Shown in pieces: positions 16,323 to 25,360 of a stretch of 64,000 bases of DNA; the first letter of the stretch is position 1, and the number at the start of each line of letters is the position of its first letter. The stretch lies in assembly GCF_009650995.1 (NCBI RefSeq), contig NZ_WHVV01000013.1, forward strand, positions 32,027 to 96,026, read 5' to 3'. The position numbers were made by a program, and so were the translations under genes. The stretch comes from Sporosarcina cascadiensis (GTDB taxonomy: Bacteria; Bacillota; Bacilli; Bacillales_A; Planococcaceae). The notes beneath the pieces are model-generated. The model saw only the letters and a list, made by a program, of their open reading frames with translations. It ran no database searches and was not told the origin of the DNA.

Positions 16323-17912
16323 ATGATCACTGTAGGGGTCTATCATCATGAAGCTTTATTTCAGATTTTATCAGCACAAGAGGGATTTCAGGTGATATGG
16401 ATCCCGAGCCTGAAAGAAGCAGAGATGATTCGCGCCCTGGATTTACTGATTGCCGATATTTCATTGGATGAAGAGGTGGAGTATAGAGGGACATTTACCT
16501 CTATACTGCAGGAAAACGTACAGCTGAAAATCATATTTCTGAAGGACACCTTTTCATTTAATGAAATGAAACAATTGATAAAAGCCGGCGCTTATGACTG
16601 TCTGGATACCTTAGAAACTTGTGCTGATCCCGAAAAATTGCTGCCGGTTCTAATGAAAGCGGGGGCTGACCTGAAGAGAGAGAGAAGACAAAAGAAAAGA
16701 GATACGGCTTATATGCTGCGGTCTATACGGGAATGTCTCGCGTACGATCTGCTGTACGGCAATAGTAAAAATGCGAAAGAGATTTGGGAGCGCAGTAAAC
16801 TGGCAGAGCTGTCTCTCATCCCAAATACCGTTCTTCTCTTAAGTATTGACCACTTTTCTTGGCTGGTGGAAAATAAAGGCGAACTGTGGAAGAATGCGCT
16901 GAGAGAAGAAGTGCTCCAGGCAATCCGCGAAACTCATTTACATTATGAATCGTTGAAAGTACTCGTGACGGAAGAGAAGTATGCGATTCTGCTTGCGCTG
17001 CCTGTGCAGGTAGACGAAGCGAATTATAAAGCACTCTCGATTGAGTATGCAGAAAAAATCCGTGCAGAAATTAATCGGAAAACAGATTATACCGTCACTA
17101 TTGGTATAGGCAATTACTTTGAAGATGCGCGTAATTTGCATCTTTCTTATCAAGAGAGTAAGCAAGCACAGGCATACCGTCTATTTTCAACCGAGAATTC
17201 GATTATTCATATAGAAGACCTGGATTACTTTGAGACAACGGAATACTATGACTACAAAATGCAAATTCAATCGATAACGGAGAAATTTTCATTGGGCGAT
17301 CTGGATGGCGTTCGTCAGCAGTGGGAAGATGTTTATTGTTCGATTGCGTCTCATGTTCATATTGAACCGGAGGAATTCCGTCTGCAAGTTCTAGACCTGT
17401 TGTTTTCGCTGTCAAAATCCGCAATTCAAAATGGAGCCAGTCCGAAAAATATGATGCCGCTGCAAATTAAGCATGCAAAAGAATTACATGAATTAGAAAC
17501 ACTTGCTGAAATTGATGCTTGCGTAAAGACCATCATTACGGAATATAGCGAGCAAGTCGACGAAGGACATAATGAACAGTCCTTGAAGTCAGTAAAGGGA
17601 ATCCTGCAATTCATTGAAGATCATTATCACGAAGATATTGGACTTGAAACAGTGGCGGCGCAAGTGGAATTAAGCCCGAACTACGTCAGTGCCATTTTTA
17701 AACAGACGACTGGCAGTTCATTCAGCTACTATCTGACCGAACGACGGATGAAGAAAGCCAAGCATCTATTAGAAGACTTGAATATGACAATTTATGAGGT
17801 CGCTGAATCTGTTGGTTACAGTTCCTCACAGTATTTCAGCAGGGTATTTAAAAATCATGTAGACATGACGCCAACTGCATATCGGAACAGTGTGCTATCC
17901 ACTAAATACTGA
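16323..17912 (+). CDS. AraC-family regulator with degenerate receiver and GGDEF-like region
   Basis: The 529-residue protein lies 7 bases after the hydratase gene and is probably co-transcribed. Residues 1-110 resemble a receiver (LLIADISLDEE) but lack its usual acidic pocket. Residues about 130-300 look like the degenerate GGDEF-like region of YesN/CdaR-type regulators (YTVTIGIGNYFEDARNLHLSYQESKQA). The last 105 residues are a double AraC helix-turn-helix (VAAQVELSPNYVSAIFK, VAESVGYSSSQYFSRVFK). It may govern the CoA-transferase operon that follows. A terminator ends the transcript. Confidence 0.85.
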   Translation: MITVGVYHHEALFQILSAQEGFQVIWIPSLKEAEMIRALDLLIADISLDEEVEYRGTFTSILQENVQLKIIFLKDTFSFNEMKQLIKAGAYDCLDTLETCADPEKLLPVLMKAGADLKRERRQKKRDTAYMLRSIRECLAYDLLYGNSKNAKEIWERSKLAELSLIPNTVLLLSIDHFSWLVENKGELWKNALREEVLQAIRETHLHYESLKVLVTEEKYAILLALPVQVDEANYKALSIEYAEKIRAEINRKTDYTVTIGIGNYFEDARNLHLSYQESKQAQAYRLFSTENSIIHIEDLDYFETTEYYDYKMQIQSITEKFSLGDLDGVRQQWEDVYCSIASHVHIEPEEFRLQVLDLLFSLSKSAIQNGASPKNMMPLQIKHAKELHELETLAEIDACVKTIITEYSEQVDEGHNEQSLKSVKGILQFIEDHYHEDIGLETVAAQVELSPNYVSAIFKQTTGSSFSYYLTERRMKKAKHLLEDLNMTIYEVAESVGYSSSQYFSRVFKNHVDMTPTAYRNSVLSTKY

Positions 17913-17919
17913 ATAAAAG

Positions 17920-17970
17920 AAGAGTTATGCAAAAAGTCCTTTAAATGTGACTCATTGCATAACTCTTTTT
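17920..17970 (+). terminator. Terminator after the AraC-type regulator
   Basis: AAGAGTTATGCAA (17920-17932) pairs perfectly with TTGCATAACTCTT (17955-17967), followed by TTTGTTG. It separates the regulator from the CoA-transferase operon. Confidence 0.85.
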
Positions 17971-18007
17971 GTTGCAGAAAACCCAAGATTGAAAAGTATA
18001 CAAAACA

Positions 18008-18047
18008 ACAGTAGATAAGTGTACTTTATCGTATAATTTTCTACTGT
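18008..18047 (+). promoter_or_regulatory. Promoter flanked by an inverted repeat, CoA-transferase operon
   Basis: TATAAT (18032-18037) is enclosed by ACAGTAGA (18008-18015) and its inverse TCTACTGT (18040-18047); an inner imperfect dyad GATAA/TTATC lies at 18015-18031. No good -35 box is visible. The arrangement fits a regulator-controlled promoter. Confidence 0.4.
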
Positions 18048-18085
18048 GAAAAAATCCACCTTTTGATAAAGTAGAAATAAGGTAA

Positions 18086-18099
18086 TGAAAGCGCTTTTA
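18086..18099 (+). promoter_or_regulatory. cre site in the leader of the CoA-transferase operon
   Basis: TGAAAGCGCTTTTA is palindromic and differs from the ideal CcpA site TGAAAGCGCTTTCA at one base. It lies about 50 bases downstream of the -10 box and 30 bases before the start codon, so it would act as a roadblock. Together with the cre-like site before dctP it suggests that the whole island is carbon-catabolite repressed. Confidence 0.6.
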
Positions 18100-18128
18100 T
18101 TACGCGCTGGAAATGAGGTCGGATAATA

Positions 18129-19271
18129 TTGAATCAACCATTAGAAGGAATAAAGGTATTGGACTTTTCGAGGGTTCTGGCAGGCCCCTATTGTACGATG
18201 ATGCTCTCCGATATGGGAGCTGAAGTCATAAAAATTGAGCGTCCTGAACTGGGGGATGATACGCGTCATTTCGGCCCTTTCCAAAATGGAGAGAGCGGTT
18301 ACTTCATGTTTTTAAACCGCGGCAAGAAGAGTATCGAAATGAATTTGAAAGATCCTGATGACCGTGAGAGCTTAATGGAACTCATTAAAGATGCTGACGT
18401 AATCGTCGAAAACTTCCGTCCTGGTGTAATGGAAAATCTCGGACTGGGTTATGAGACGCTGAAAGAAGTCAACGAAGGTTTAATCTATTGCTCTATTTCC
18501 GGATTCGGACAATACGGGCCGCTGAAAAAGCGTCCCGCATACGATCTGGTTGCTCAGGCGATGGGCGGAATCGCAAGTATTACAGGTCATCCTGACAATC
18601 CGCCGACCCGCTCAGGTGCTTCCCTTGGTGATATGAGTGCGGCGCTTTATGCGGCATACGGTATTATGGTGGCATTATTCCACCGCGAGCGTACGGGTAT
18701 TGGCCAGGCGATCGACGTTGCAATGGTCGATACGATTTTCTCTCTGCTCGAGCACAACGTCATGCGCTATACATCCGAAGGCGTGATTCCTGAGCGTATA
18801 GGAAGCCGTCACCCGATCAGCGCGCCGTTCGATGTCTTTGAAACGAAAGAAGGCAGTATCGTGATTGCGACAGCAAATGAACCTTTATTCGTAAAGCTAT
18901 GCAGTGTAATGGGCAAGGAAGAGTTATTGGAAGATGAGCGTTTCAAAACAGATATTCTGCGCGGAAAGAACGAAGCGGAGCTTAAAGTAATTCTTGAGGA
19001 ATGGCTGTCAGGCTACACAGCTGATGAAGCGGTTGATTTAATCAGCCAGGCAGGCGTCCCTTGTTCCACAATTTTAAATATTGCAGAAATCAGCGAATCT
19101 GATCATATAAAAGAACGCGAAATGTTGCTTGATGTAGAGCATCCTGTAGCAGGGAAAACAAGAATTCCAGGTAACCCGGTAAAACTGTCGGCGACGCCTG
19201 TGCAAATAAAATCACCAAGTCCTGCGTTAGGTGAGCATAACAATATGATTAAAAAAACTACTGAAAAGTGA
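18129..19271 (+). CDS. CaiB/BaiF (family III) CoA-transferase
   Basis: The 380-residue enzyme shows the family N-terminus LEGIKVLDFSRVLAGPY, ENFRPGVMENLGLGYE, and the catalytic aspartate (Asp168 in SLGDMSAALYAAYG). Family III enzymes move CoA between carboxylic acids. Next to an acyl-CoA dehydrogenase and a urocanate hydratase, a plausible job is to activate imidazole-propionate or imidazole-lactate to its CoA ester. The start is TTG 18129 with GAGGT nine bases before it. The acyl-CoA dehydrogenase gene follows after 10 bases. Confidence 0.88.
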   Translation: MNQPLEGIKVLDFSRVLAGPYCTMMLSDMGAEVIKIERPELGDDTRHFGPFQNGESGYFMFLNRGKKSIEMNLKDPDDRESLMELIKDADVIVENFRPGVMENLGLGYETLKEVNEGLIYCSISGFGQYGPLKKRPAYDLVAQAMGGIASITGHPDNPPTRSGASLGDMSAALYAAYGIMVALFHRERTGIGQAIDVAMVDTIFSLLEHNVMRYTSEGVIPERIGSRHPISAPFDVFETKEGSIVIATANEPLFVKLCSVMGKEELLEDERFKTDILRGKNEAELKVILEEWLSGYTADEAVDLISQAGVPCSTILNIAEISESDHIKEREMLLDVEHPVAGKTRIPGNPVKLSATPVQIKSPSPALGEHNNMIKKTTEK

Positions 19272-19281
19272 GTGAAGAATA

Positions 19282-20421
19282 ATGAATTTCGACTTAACAG
19301 ATGAGCAAAAAAGCATACGTGACATGGTTAGAAACTTTACAAAGGAAGTAATCGCACCAAAAGCCGAAGAAATCGACCGCGAAAACCGTTTCCCTGAAGA
19401 GCATATTCCCAAAATGGCTGAACTCGGTCTTCTCGGCATTGCTTACCCGGAAGAGGATGGCGGGGTAGGTGCAGATGCAATTGCTGAAGCAATCGCTGTC
19501 GAGGAAATCACATACGGCTGTGCGGCGACAGGTTCTATCCTGACTGCACACTACTTAGGAATTGACGGTTTATATCTTGCTTCCAATAAAGAACAGAGAG
19601 AAAAATATTTGGTGCCTGGATGCCAGGGCGAAAAATTATTCGCTTTTTGTCTGACAGAGCCGGTCGGCGGAACAGATGTGGGATCAATGAAAACGAACGC
19701 AAAACTTGATGGAGATGAGTATGTCATCAATGGTTCCAAAATTTTCATTACTAACGGTGCATATGCTGATACTCTGGTTGTCTATGCGAAAACAGATATA
19801 TCTAAAGGGACAAAAGGCATCAGTGCGTTCATCGTTGAAAAAGGCACGCCTGGTCTGTCATTCGGAGCAGGCGATGATAAAATGGGCATCCGCGGCGCGA
19901 AGACAGATGAAGTCATTTTCGAAAACGTCAGAATTCCGAAAGAAAATTTAGTCGGCGAAGAAGGAGACGGCTTCAAAATCGCCATGACGGTCGTGGACCG
20001 CGGACGAATCGGAATTGCGGCTATGGCAGTCGGTCTTTCACAGGCAGCGCTTGACGAAACTGTCAACTATGCAAAAGAGCGTGAAGCATTTGGAAAATCA
20101 ATCTCTAACTATCAGGGACTGCAATGGATGATGGCAGAAATGGAATCAGATGTTGCTGTCAGCCGTCTGTACACCTACTACTCTGCCAGCCTCAAAGATA
20201 AGAAAGGTTACCGTCTGTCTAAAGAAGCTTCTATCGCAAAACTGATCACATCAGAAGCTTCCAACCGTGTAGTCAACAAAGCAGTGCAAATTCACGGCGG
20301 CTATGGCTATATGAAAGAATACAAAGTGGAAAGACTGTACCGTGACCAGCGCATTCTGGAAATCTTCGAAGGAACATCTCAAGTTCAAAAAATGGTTATT
20401 TCAAGCTATGTAGCTAAATAA
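19282..20421 (+). CDS. Acyl-CoA dehydrogenase
   Basis: This 379-residue flavoenzyme has the canonical short/medium-chain architecture: FCLTEPVGGTDVGSM at the FAD site, INGSKIFITNG, QIHGGYGYMKEYKVERLYRD near the C-terminus, and catalytic base Glu363 in EIFEGTSQVQ. It would make a 2,3-enoyl-CoA from a saturated acyl-CoA. Here it lies directly before urocanate hydratase, and urocanate is the 2,3-unsaturated form of imidazole-propionate. I therefore infer imidazole-propionyl-CoA to urocanoyl-CoA, but a general acyl-CoA substrate is not excluded. Confidence 0.9.
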   Translation: MNFDLTDEQKSIRDMVRNFTKEVIAPKAEEIDRENRFPEEHIPKMAELGLLGIAYPEEDGGVGADAIAEAIAVEEITYGCAATGSILTAHYLGIDGLYLASNKEQREKYLVPGCQGEKLFAFCLTEPVGGTDVGSMKTNAKLDGDEYVINGSKIFITNGAYADTLVVYAKTDISKGTKGISAFIVEKGTPGLSFGAGDDKMGIRGAKTDEVIFENVRIPKENLVGEEGDGFKIAMTVVDRGRIGIAAMAVGLSQAALDETVNYAKEREAFGKSISNYQGLQWMMAEMESDVAVSRLYTYYSASLKDKKGYRLSKEASIAKLITSEASNRVVNKAVQIHGGYGYMKEYKVERLYRDQRILEIFEGTSQVQKMVISSYVAK

Positions 20422-20436
20422 GAGGAGTGGTTTGAT

Positions 20437-22110
20437 TTGAATAATACACCGTTAAAAAATATCCGTGCACCGCGCGGAACTGAATTGACTTGTAAAGGCT
20501 GGACGCAGGAAGCCGCTATGCGGATGATCATGAATAACCTAGACCCGGAAGTAGCAGAAAATCCGGACGAGCTCGTCGTATACGGCGGAATCGGAAAAGC
20601 TGCGCGCAACTGGGAAAGCTATCATGCCATCATTGAAGAGCTGAAGGAATTGGAGAACGATGAAACGTTGCTGATCCAATCAGGCAAGCCGGTCGGCAAG
20701 TTCCGGACATTTGAAAATTCCCCGCGCGTACTCATCGCCAATTCCAACTTAGTGCCGGCATATGCAAACTGGGAGAACTTCAATAAACTCGATAAAGAAG
20801 GACTCATGATGTATGGACAGATGACGGCGGGCAGCTGGATCTATATCGGTGCACAGGGAATTCTTCAGGGAACCTATCTGAGCTTTGTCGAAGCAGGAAA
20901 GAAAGTATTCGGCAGTCCGGACCTGACTGGGAAATTTATTTTAACAGGCGGTATGGGCGGAATGAGCGGCGCGCAGCCATTGGCAGGAAAGATGGCGAAA
21001 GCAGTGATTCTGGTCGTGGAAGTAGATAAAAATCGCATCGAGCGGAAAATTAAAGAACGCTACTGTGACTTTATCTATGAGGATCTAGATGAAGCATTGG
21101 CGAAAGTGAAAGAACTTACGGATAGAGGCGAGCCGGGATCGATCGGTCTTGTCGGAAACTGCGCAGATGTCTATCAGGAAATTGCAGACCGCGGAATTGT
21201 TCCCGATATTGTAACGGACCAGACAAGTGCGCATGACCCGAGAAACGGCTATGTGCCGAACGGCATGACATACGAAGAAGCTTTGAAGCTTCGCAAAGAA
21301 AACCCGGATCAGTATGAGAAATTGTCTTTAGAGACAATGGCGAAGCATGTGGAAGCGATGCTAGCCCTGCAAAAAGCCGGAGCGGAAACATTTGATTATG
21401 GAAATAATATCCGTCATTATGCGAAAGAACAAGGAGTAGAGAATGCGTTTGATTTCCCAGGATTCGTCCCCGCTTATCTGCGTCCATTGTTCTGTGAAGG
21501 TAACGGACCGTTCCGCTGGGTGGCGCTGTCAGGCGATCCGGAAGACATCTACAAGACAGATAAGCTGGCGAAGGAAATGTTCAGCAATAACGAAGTGCTG
21601 ACAAACTGGATTGATATGGCGCAGGAAATGGTGGCATGGCAGGGACTTCCTGCACGTATTTGCTGGCTTGGATACGGAGAGCGCCATAAATTCGCGCTCA
21701 AAGTGAATGAAATGGTGGCAAGCGGAGAAATTAGTGCGCCGATCGTCTTTGGCCGCGACCACTTAGACAGCGGATCGGTCGCGTCGCCGAACCGTGAAAC
21801 AGAATCCATGAAAGACGGCAGTGATGCAGTGGCTGACTGGCCGATCCTGAATGCACTTGTGAATACAAGCGGCGGAGCGAGCTGGGTAAGTCTGCACCAC
21901 GGCGGCGGTGTTGGAATGGGCTACTCCATCCATGCAGGTCAGGTACTGGTGGCTGATGGATCAGATGAGGCAGCTGAAAAGATTAAGCGCGTACTCGTTT
22001 CAGATCCGGGTATGGGGGTCATCCGTCACGCAGATGCCGGCTATTCCCGTGCGATTGAAGTAGCGGAAGAGCGTCATGTTCATATCCCGATGAAAAAGAA
22101 GAATAAGTAA
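20437..22110 (+). CDS. hutU: Urocanate hydratase, canonical form
   Basis: The 557-residue protein has every hallmark of Hut[13 protein letters not shown] (48-58), [13 protein letters not shown] (171-183), [20 protein letters not shown], Cys409 in [31 protein letters not shown] (439-454) and [17 protein letters not shown] (485-501). It converts urocanate to 4-imidazolone-5-propionate using NAD+. The start is TTG 20437 with AGAGGAG before it. The genes for histidase, imidazolonepropionase and the last hut step are not in the window. It is the last gene of the CoA-transferase/dehydrogenase operon, which ties acyl-CoA chemistry to urocanate. Confidence 0.93.
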   Translation: MNNTPLKNIRAPRGTELTCKGWTQEAAMRMIMNNLDPEVAENPDELVVYGGIGKAARNWESYHAIIEELKELENDETLLIQSGKPVGKFRTFENSPRVLIANSNLVPAYANWENFNKLDKEGLMMYGQMTAGSWIYIGAQGILQGTYLSFVEAGKKVFGSPDLTGKFILTGGMGGMSGAQPLAGKMAKAVILVVEVDKNRIERKIKERYCDFIYEDLDEALAKVKELTDRGEPGSIGLVGNCADVYQEIADRGIVPDIVTDQTSAHDPRNGYVPNGMTYEEALKLRKENPDQYEKLSLETMAKHVEAMLALQKAGAETFDYGNNIRHYAKEQGVENAFDFPGFVPAYLRPLFCEGNGPFRWVALSGDPEDIYKTDKLAKEMFSNNEVLTNWIDMAQEMVAWQGLPARICWLGYGERHKFALKVNEMVASGEISAPIVFGRDHLDSGSVASPNRETESMKDGSDAVADWPILNALVNTSGGASWVSLHHGGGVGMGYSIHAGQVLVADGSDEAAEKIKRVLVSDPGMGVIRHADAGYSRAIEVAEERHVHIPMKKKNK

Positions 22111-22140
22111 TTGCTGCTGCAAAAAGGCGGATAGCATAAA

Positions 22141-22181
22141 AATAAAGCGTCAGCTCTTCTAAAGAGCCGGCGCTTTATTTT
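22141..22181 (+). terminator. Terminator of the CoA-transferase/hutU operon
   Basis: AATAAAGCG (22141-22149) and GCTCTT pair with AAGAGC and CGCTTTATT (22171-22179), with a small internal mismatch; TTC and AT-rich sequence follow. Confidence 0.8.
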
Positions 22182-22501
22182 CATTGATTGAAAGTACTAA
22201 ATAAATACAGGCAACTGTACTTTATAGGAGTAAGACGTATATGATATTCTAGCTAATTAAAGATAAGGGCTGTGTGCGTATTTTCTAATGACTTCCTGCA
22301 TGGTTTTTTTGGTGTGAGGCCATCCCGTTTACAGGTCGGTGATCATAACTGCAGGTTTCGCTCATAGGGTCAGCAAATCAAACATTTGAAGACCGACAAA
22401 TAATGTGAATCCTTAATTTACCGTTATTTTCATGATTCAACCTGCCGAATTAAGGGAAACTAACTAAGTAAAACAAAGTAGTTTCGGAGAGGGAAGATAT
22501 C
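22182..22501. other. Intergenic region without recognised content
   Basis: This stretch of 320 bases shows no reading frame with a ribosome binding site. The only structure noticed is a 6-bp inverted pair GTCGGT (22335-22340) and ACCGAC (22392-22397). Confidence 0.5.
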
Positions 22502-23005
22502 ATGGAAGCCTGGTTGATTGGACTTAAATTGGTCAGTGGTTTTTTAGCGTTGGTATTTTGTATGAAGATGACAGGTGCGAAGGGAGTTTCCAACCTGACA
22601 TCGATCGATTTTATTTGGAGCATCTTGCTTTCGGAAATCGTCGGGAACGGTCTGTATGATACGGAGGTTAAGTGGTATACCGTGCTACTGACACTGCTGG
22701 GCTGGTGCCTGATTAAGATGCTGTTTGATTATTTTATGTATAAATCCGACAAAATTGAGGTCATCATTACAGGTGAAAGAGAACTCCTGATCAAAGACGG
22801 ACAGCCGGATAGGGAAACCATGCGGAAGAACCGCATCGACAAACGTGAGTTGGAACATGCGCTGCGCAAACAAGGAGTTTTTTCGATGGATGAAATTCAG
22901 CGGGCGTATTTGGAGATGGACGGTGCGGTGACGATTCAATTGAAGAAAGATTATCAGACGGCGACGAAAGGAGATTTGCAAAGTAAAGATTTAGGCGATG
23001 TTTGA
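22502..23005 (+). CDS. YetF/DUF421-type membrane protein
   Basis: The 167-residue protein has three membrane segments in its first 80 residues (MTGAKGVSNLTSIDFIWSIL between the first two) and a soluble C-terminal domain containing ELLIKDGQPDRETMRKNRID and ELEHALRKQGVFSMDEIQRAYLE. This is the YetF/DUF421 layout, but the protein is shorter than the usual 200-plus residues, ending soon after the first half of the soluble domain. DUF421 proteins have no settled function; some are linked to spore and envelope processes. GGAGAGGGAAG precedes the ATG. Confidence 0.75.
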   Translation: MEAWLIGLKLVSGFLALVFCMKMTGAKGVSNLTSIDFIWSILLSEIVGNGLYDTEVKWYTVLLTLLGWCLIKMLFDYFMYKSDKIEVIITGERELLIKDGQPDRETMRKNRIDKRELEHALRKQGVFSMDEIQRAYLEMDGAVTIQLKKDYQTATKGDLQSKDLGDV

Positions 23006-23115
23006 ATTCGTTCGAAGACAGTCGGGTACCATTAGTACTTTCCAAAACTTTCTATCAATCGGGCTGGCAGCAGTTATATGAAGCAGAGGTTGAAGAATGG
23101 ATAAGAAATGGCAAA

Positions 23116-23164
23116 ATAAGAAAGGCTCCATGCATTTTATTAATATGCACGGGCCTTTCTTATT
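23116..23164. terminator. Strong hairpin, probable terminator of the YetF-type gene
   Basis: AATAAGAAAGGC (23116-23127) pairs with GCCTTTCTTATT (23153-23164), with further pairing of CCATGCAT/ATGCACGG. T-rich sequence follows in the plus direction and A/T-rich sequence on the other side, so it may serve both directions. Confidence 0.75.
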
Positions 23165-23211
23165 TCCTGATATTATGAAATGAAATTGTCCTTTGTTTGC
23201 TCTATATCAGA

Positions 23212-23289
23212 CTATCTTTCCGCCAATATCGAACGAATCATATGGATCGAATCGCATTCACCTGAAGAAAATATGGTGATCGGATATTG
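23212..23289 (-). pseudogene. Remnant of the 3' end of a metallo-beta-lactamase-fold hydrolase gene
   Basis: On the minus strand these bases encode QYPITIFSSGECDSIHMIRS then ILAER and a stop. The truncated gene at 38411-38761 ends KYPITKFSFGEWDSIHMIRS then ILA and a stop. The two are homologous at protein and DNA level but clearly diverged. Nothing upstream of this fragment continues the gene. The two remnants lie on either side of the second catabolic island. Confidence 0.6.
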
Positions 23290-23311
23290 AGTTCTTAAAA
23301 ACTAAAGATTA

Positions 23312-23803
23312 TTAAGAATAGGATTTATATTTCTTCAAGTATTCAACTAAACCATTTTCACTCAAGATCTTCACCATAACGTCGGGCATCTTCGCTCCCT
23401 GATAGTCCTCGTTATTATAAAGGTTTTTAACGATTCCATTTGTGACATCGACTTCCAAGTCATATCCGGTTTGGATATTATAAGAACTTAATTCGATCAA
23501 CGGAAGACCAATATTAATTGCATTTCGAAAGAATATACGGGCGAATGAATGTGCAATTACAACTGAGACGCCAGCCGCCTTAATGGCTAAAGGAGCCTGT
23601 TCTCTTGAAGAACCGCAGCCGAAGTTTTCACCTGCAACAATCATATCTCCGGGCTGGACGATTTTATGAAAGTCCGGATCCACGTCTTCAAGAACATGAT
23701 CGGCTAATTGCTGCATGTCTAAAGTTTTTGTGTATTTACCAGGGATAATGCGATCTGTGTCAATATTGTCTCCGTATACGTGTGCTTTTCCTTTAAGTAT
23801 CAT
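23312..23803 (-). CDS. LeuD-like small subunit of an aconitase-family hydro-lyase
   Basis: The 163-residue swivelling-domain protein contains GDNIDTDRIIPGKYTKTLD and GENFGCGSSREQAPLA, the substrate-recognition elements of the aconitase family. It has the short form seen in archaeal-type isopropylmalate/homoaconitate and dimethylmalate dehydratases, rather than the roughly 200-residue bacterial LeuD. It overlaps the large-subunit gene by four bases. With no leuA or leuB nearby and a catabolic context, (methyl)malate/(methyl)maleate or 2,3-dimethylmalate chemistry is more likely than leucine synthesis. Confidence 0.85.
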   Translation of the reverse strand: MILKGKAHVYGDNIDTDRIIPGKYTKTLDMQQLADHVLEDVDPDFHKIVQPGDMIVAGENFGCGSSREQAPLAIKAAGVSVVIAHSFARIFFRNAINIGLPLIELSSYNIQTGYDLEVDVTNGIVKNLYNNEDYQGAKMPDVMVKILSENGLVEYLKKYKSYS

Positions 23804-25053
23804 AACGAGTCAATAGCCTCCTTCTTACATTCATTATGGTTGATAATTTTACCGTGCAAAGCTGCAGATGCAACGAATGCGGGAGATCCCAAGTAAACGT
23901 TCGAGTTTCGGTTACCCATTCTACCTTGAAAATTACGGTTGGTAGAAGAAGCTACGTTTTCCCCATTTCCAGGTATTCCTTGGTGAGTGCCTACACATGG
24001 TCCGCAGCCAGAAGGCAGGAAGGATGCGCCGGCAGCGGATAAGATTTCAACTGTACCATCAGATAACGCATCCTGAAAAACTTGCCTGGATGCAGGTGCG
24101 ATAATTAAGCGCACATTCGGATGAATCTTTTTCCCCTTCAAAATTTCAGCAGCTGCGTGCAAGTCTTCTAATCTTCCATTCGTGCAGCTTCCAATGAATG
24201 CCTGTTGAATCGAAACATCTCCAATTTCAGAGATGTTTTTTATATTATCAGGAGAGTGCGGCGCAGCGACTTGTATTTCTAAATTGCTGACATCTACATT
24301 CAGGACCTGAATATAGTTCGCGTCTTTATCAGGTTGAAGCATATCGAACTCGTAAGGTAAATCCAGCCCCTTCAAGTCTACTAACCCTGCCTTGGCGCCC
24401 ATTTCGATGACCATATTTGCCATAACCATACGACTGTCTAGGGTCATTCTTTCAATGACTTCCCCAGTAAATTCAATTGCCTGATAGGTCGCACCTTGAA
24501 TTCCTAATTTTCCGACCAAATGTAAAATGAGGTCTTTGGCAACGACTCCTTCTGGAAGTGTTCCAGTTAGATTAATTTTTATTGTTTCGGGGACCTTCAC
24601 CCATGTTTGACCAGTTAACATAGCACCCGCTAAGTCTGTCGAACCGACTCCAGTCGAGAAGGCACCGAGAGCGCCATACGTACAAGTATGTGAATCCGCC
24701 CCGAGCACAAGCTGCCCTGGCTTTACGTGTTCATGATCAATCATTAATTGATGACAAATTCCATCACCCACATCATAAAGTTTAATATTCTGTTCTTTGG
24801 CAAACTTCCTCATTAAGTCATGAAGCACGGCGATTCCTTCGTTTGGAGCTGGTGATGCATGGTCGATCACCAGTACCATTTTTTCAGGAGCCCACACTTC
24901 TGTACCGCCCATATTTTCAAAAGCTTTAATAGTAAGTGGCCCTGTAGTATCTGTTGCCATTACCAAATCTACATCTACAATCGCGATATCACCTGCCATA
25001 ACGGGATGTGAAGAATGGTTGGATATAATCTTCTCTATAAGTGTTTGCTCCAT
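23800..25053 (-). CDS. LeuC-like large subunit of an aconitase-family hydro-lyase
   Basis: The 417-residue protein carries the three [4Fe-4S] cysteines Cys290 (IGSCTNG), Cys350 and Cys353 (SGCGPCVGTHQG), and GADSHTCTYGALGAFSTGVGS at the active site. The length fits the homoaconitase/dimethylmalate dehydratase subgroup, shorter than bacterial LeuC. With the LeuD-like subunit it should hydrate or dehydrate a branched hydroxy-dicarboxylate; citraconate or maleate hydratase activity would fit the rest of the island. It is read divergently from the amidase operon under a promoter and operator described at 25098-25168. Confidence 0.85.
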   Translation of the reverse strand: MEQTLIEKIISNHSSHPVMAGDIAIVDVDLVMATDTTGPLTIKAFENMGGTEVWAPEKMVLVIDHASPAPNEGIAVLHDLMRKFAKEQNIKLYDVGDGICHQLMIDHEHVKPGQLVLGADSHTCTYGALGAFSTGVGSTDLAGAMLTGQTWVKVPETIKINLTGTLPEGVVAKDLILHLVGKLGIQGATYQAIEFTGEVIERMTLDSRMVMANMVIEMGAKAGLVDLKGLDLPYEFDMLQPDKDANYIQVLNVDVSNLEIQVAAPHSPDNIKNISEIGDVSIQQAFIGSCTNGRLEDLHAAAEILKGKKIHPNVRLIIAPASRQVFQDALSDGTVEILSAAGASFLPSGCGPCVGTHQGIPGNGENVASSTNRNFQGRMGNRNSNVYLGSPAFVASAALHGKIINHNECKKEAIDSL

Positions 25054-25097
25054 AAAATAATCACCTTTCTTTCATGTAATAGGCAGCTCTTCATGTC

Positions 25098-25168
25098 GTT
25101 TCATAATGAGGAACGCGTTCTATATTTGTGTTTCAGTTAATAATATAGTCGTGTAAAGAGAAAGTCAA
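25098..25168 (-). promoter_or_regulatory. Promoter and operator of the leuCD-like genes
   Basis: On the minus strand TTGACT (25168-25163) and TATTAT (25145-25140) are 17 bases apart. Nineteen bases beyond the -10 lies operator copy 1 (25121-25098), reading AGAACGCGTTCC then TCATTATGAAAC. The same operator occurs at 25262 and 25404 in the same orientation relative to transcription, which implies repression by one regulator, most likely the IclR protein at 34061. Confidence 0.7.
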
Positions 25169-25217
25169 CTCCATAAAGAATAGAATTTGATAAATTTAGA
25201 ATAGGCACAATTTGTTG

Positions 25218-25285
25218 TTGACTTATTATAAAACAGTCTTTAATATAGAAATCAGATAAACGAAACGCGTTCCGCATTATGAAAC
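25218..25285 (+). promoter_or_regulatory. First promoter and operator of the amidase operon
   Basis: TTGACT (25218-25223) and TAATAT (25241-25246) have 17-base spacing. Operator copy 2 follows at 25262-25285, reading GAAACGCGTTCC then GCATTATGAAAC. A transcript from here would have a leader of about 200 bases before the amidase start. Confidence 0.7.
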
Positions 25286-25360
25286 TGGAAAGTTATAAAA
25301 GTATGAAGATACTTCTCTATTTTAAAAAACCATAGGATAGAAATAAGTGAAATTACCATA

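Noticed and set aside
23312..25053. Leucine-biosynthesis leuCD
   Set aside because: Subunit lengths fit the homoaconitase/dimethylmalate subgroup, leuA and leuB are absent, and the operator is shared with amidase genes.
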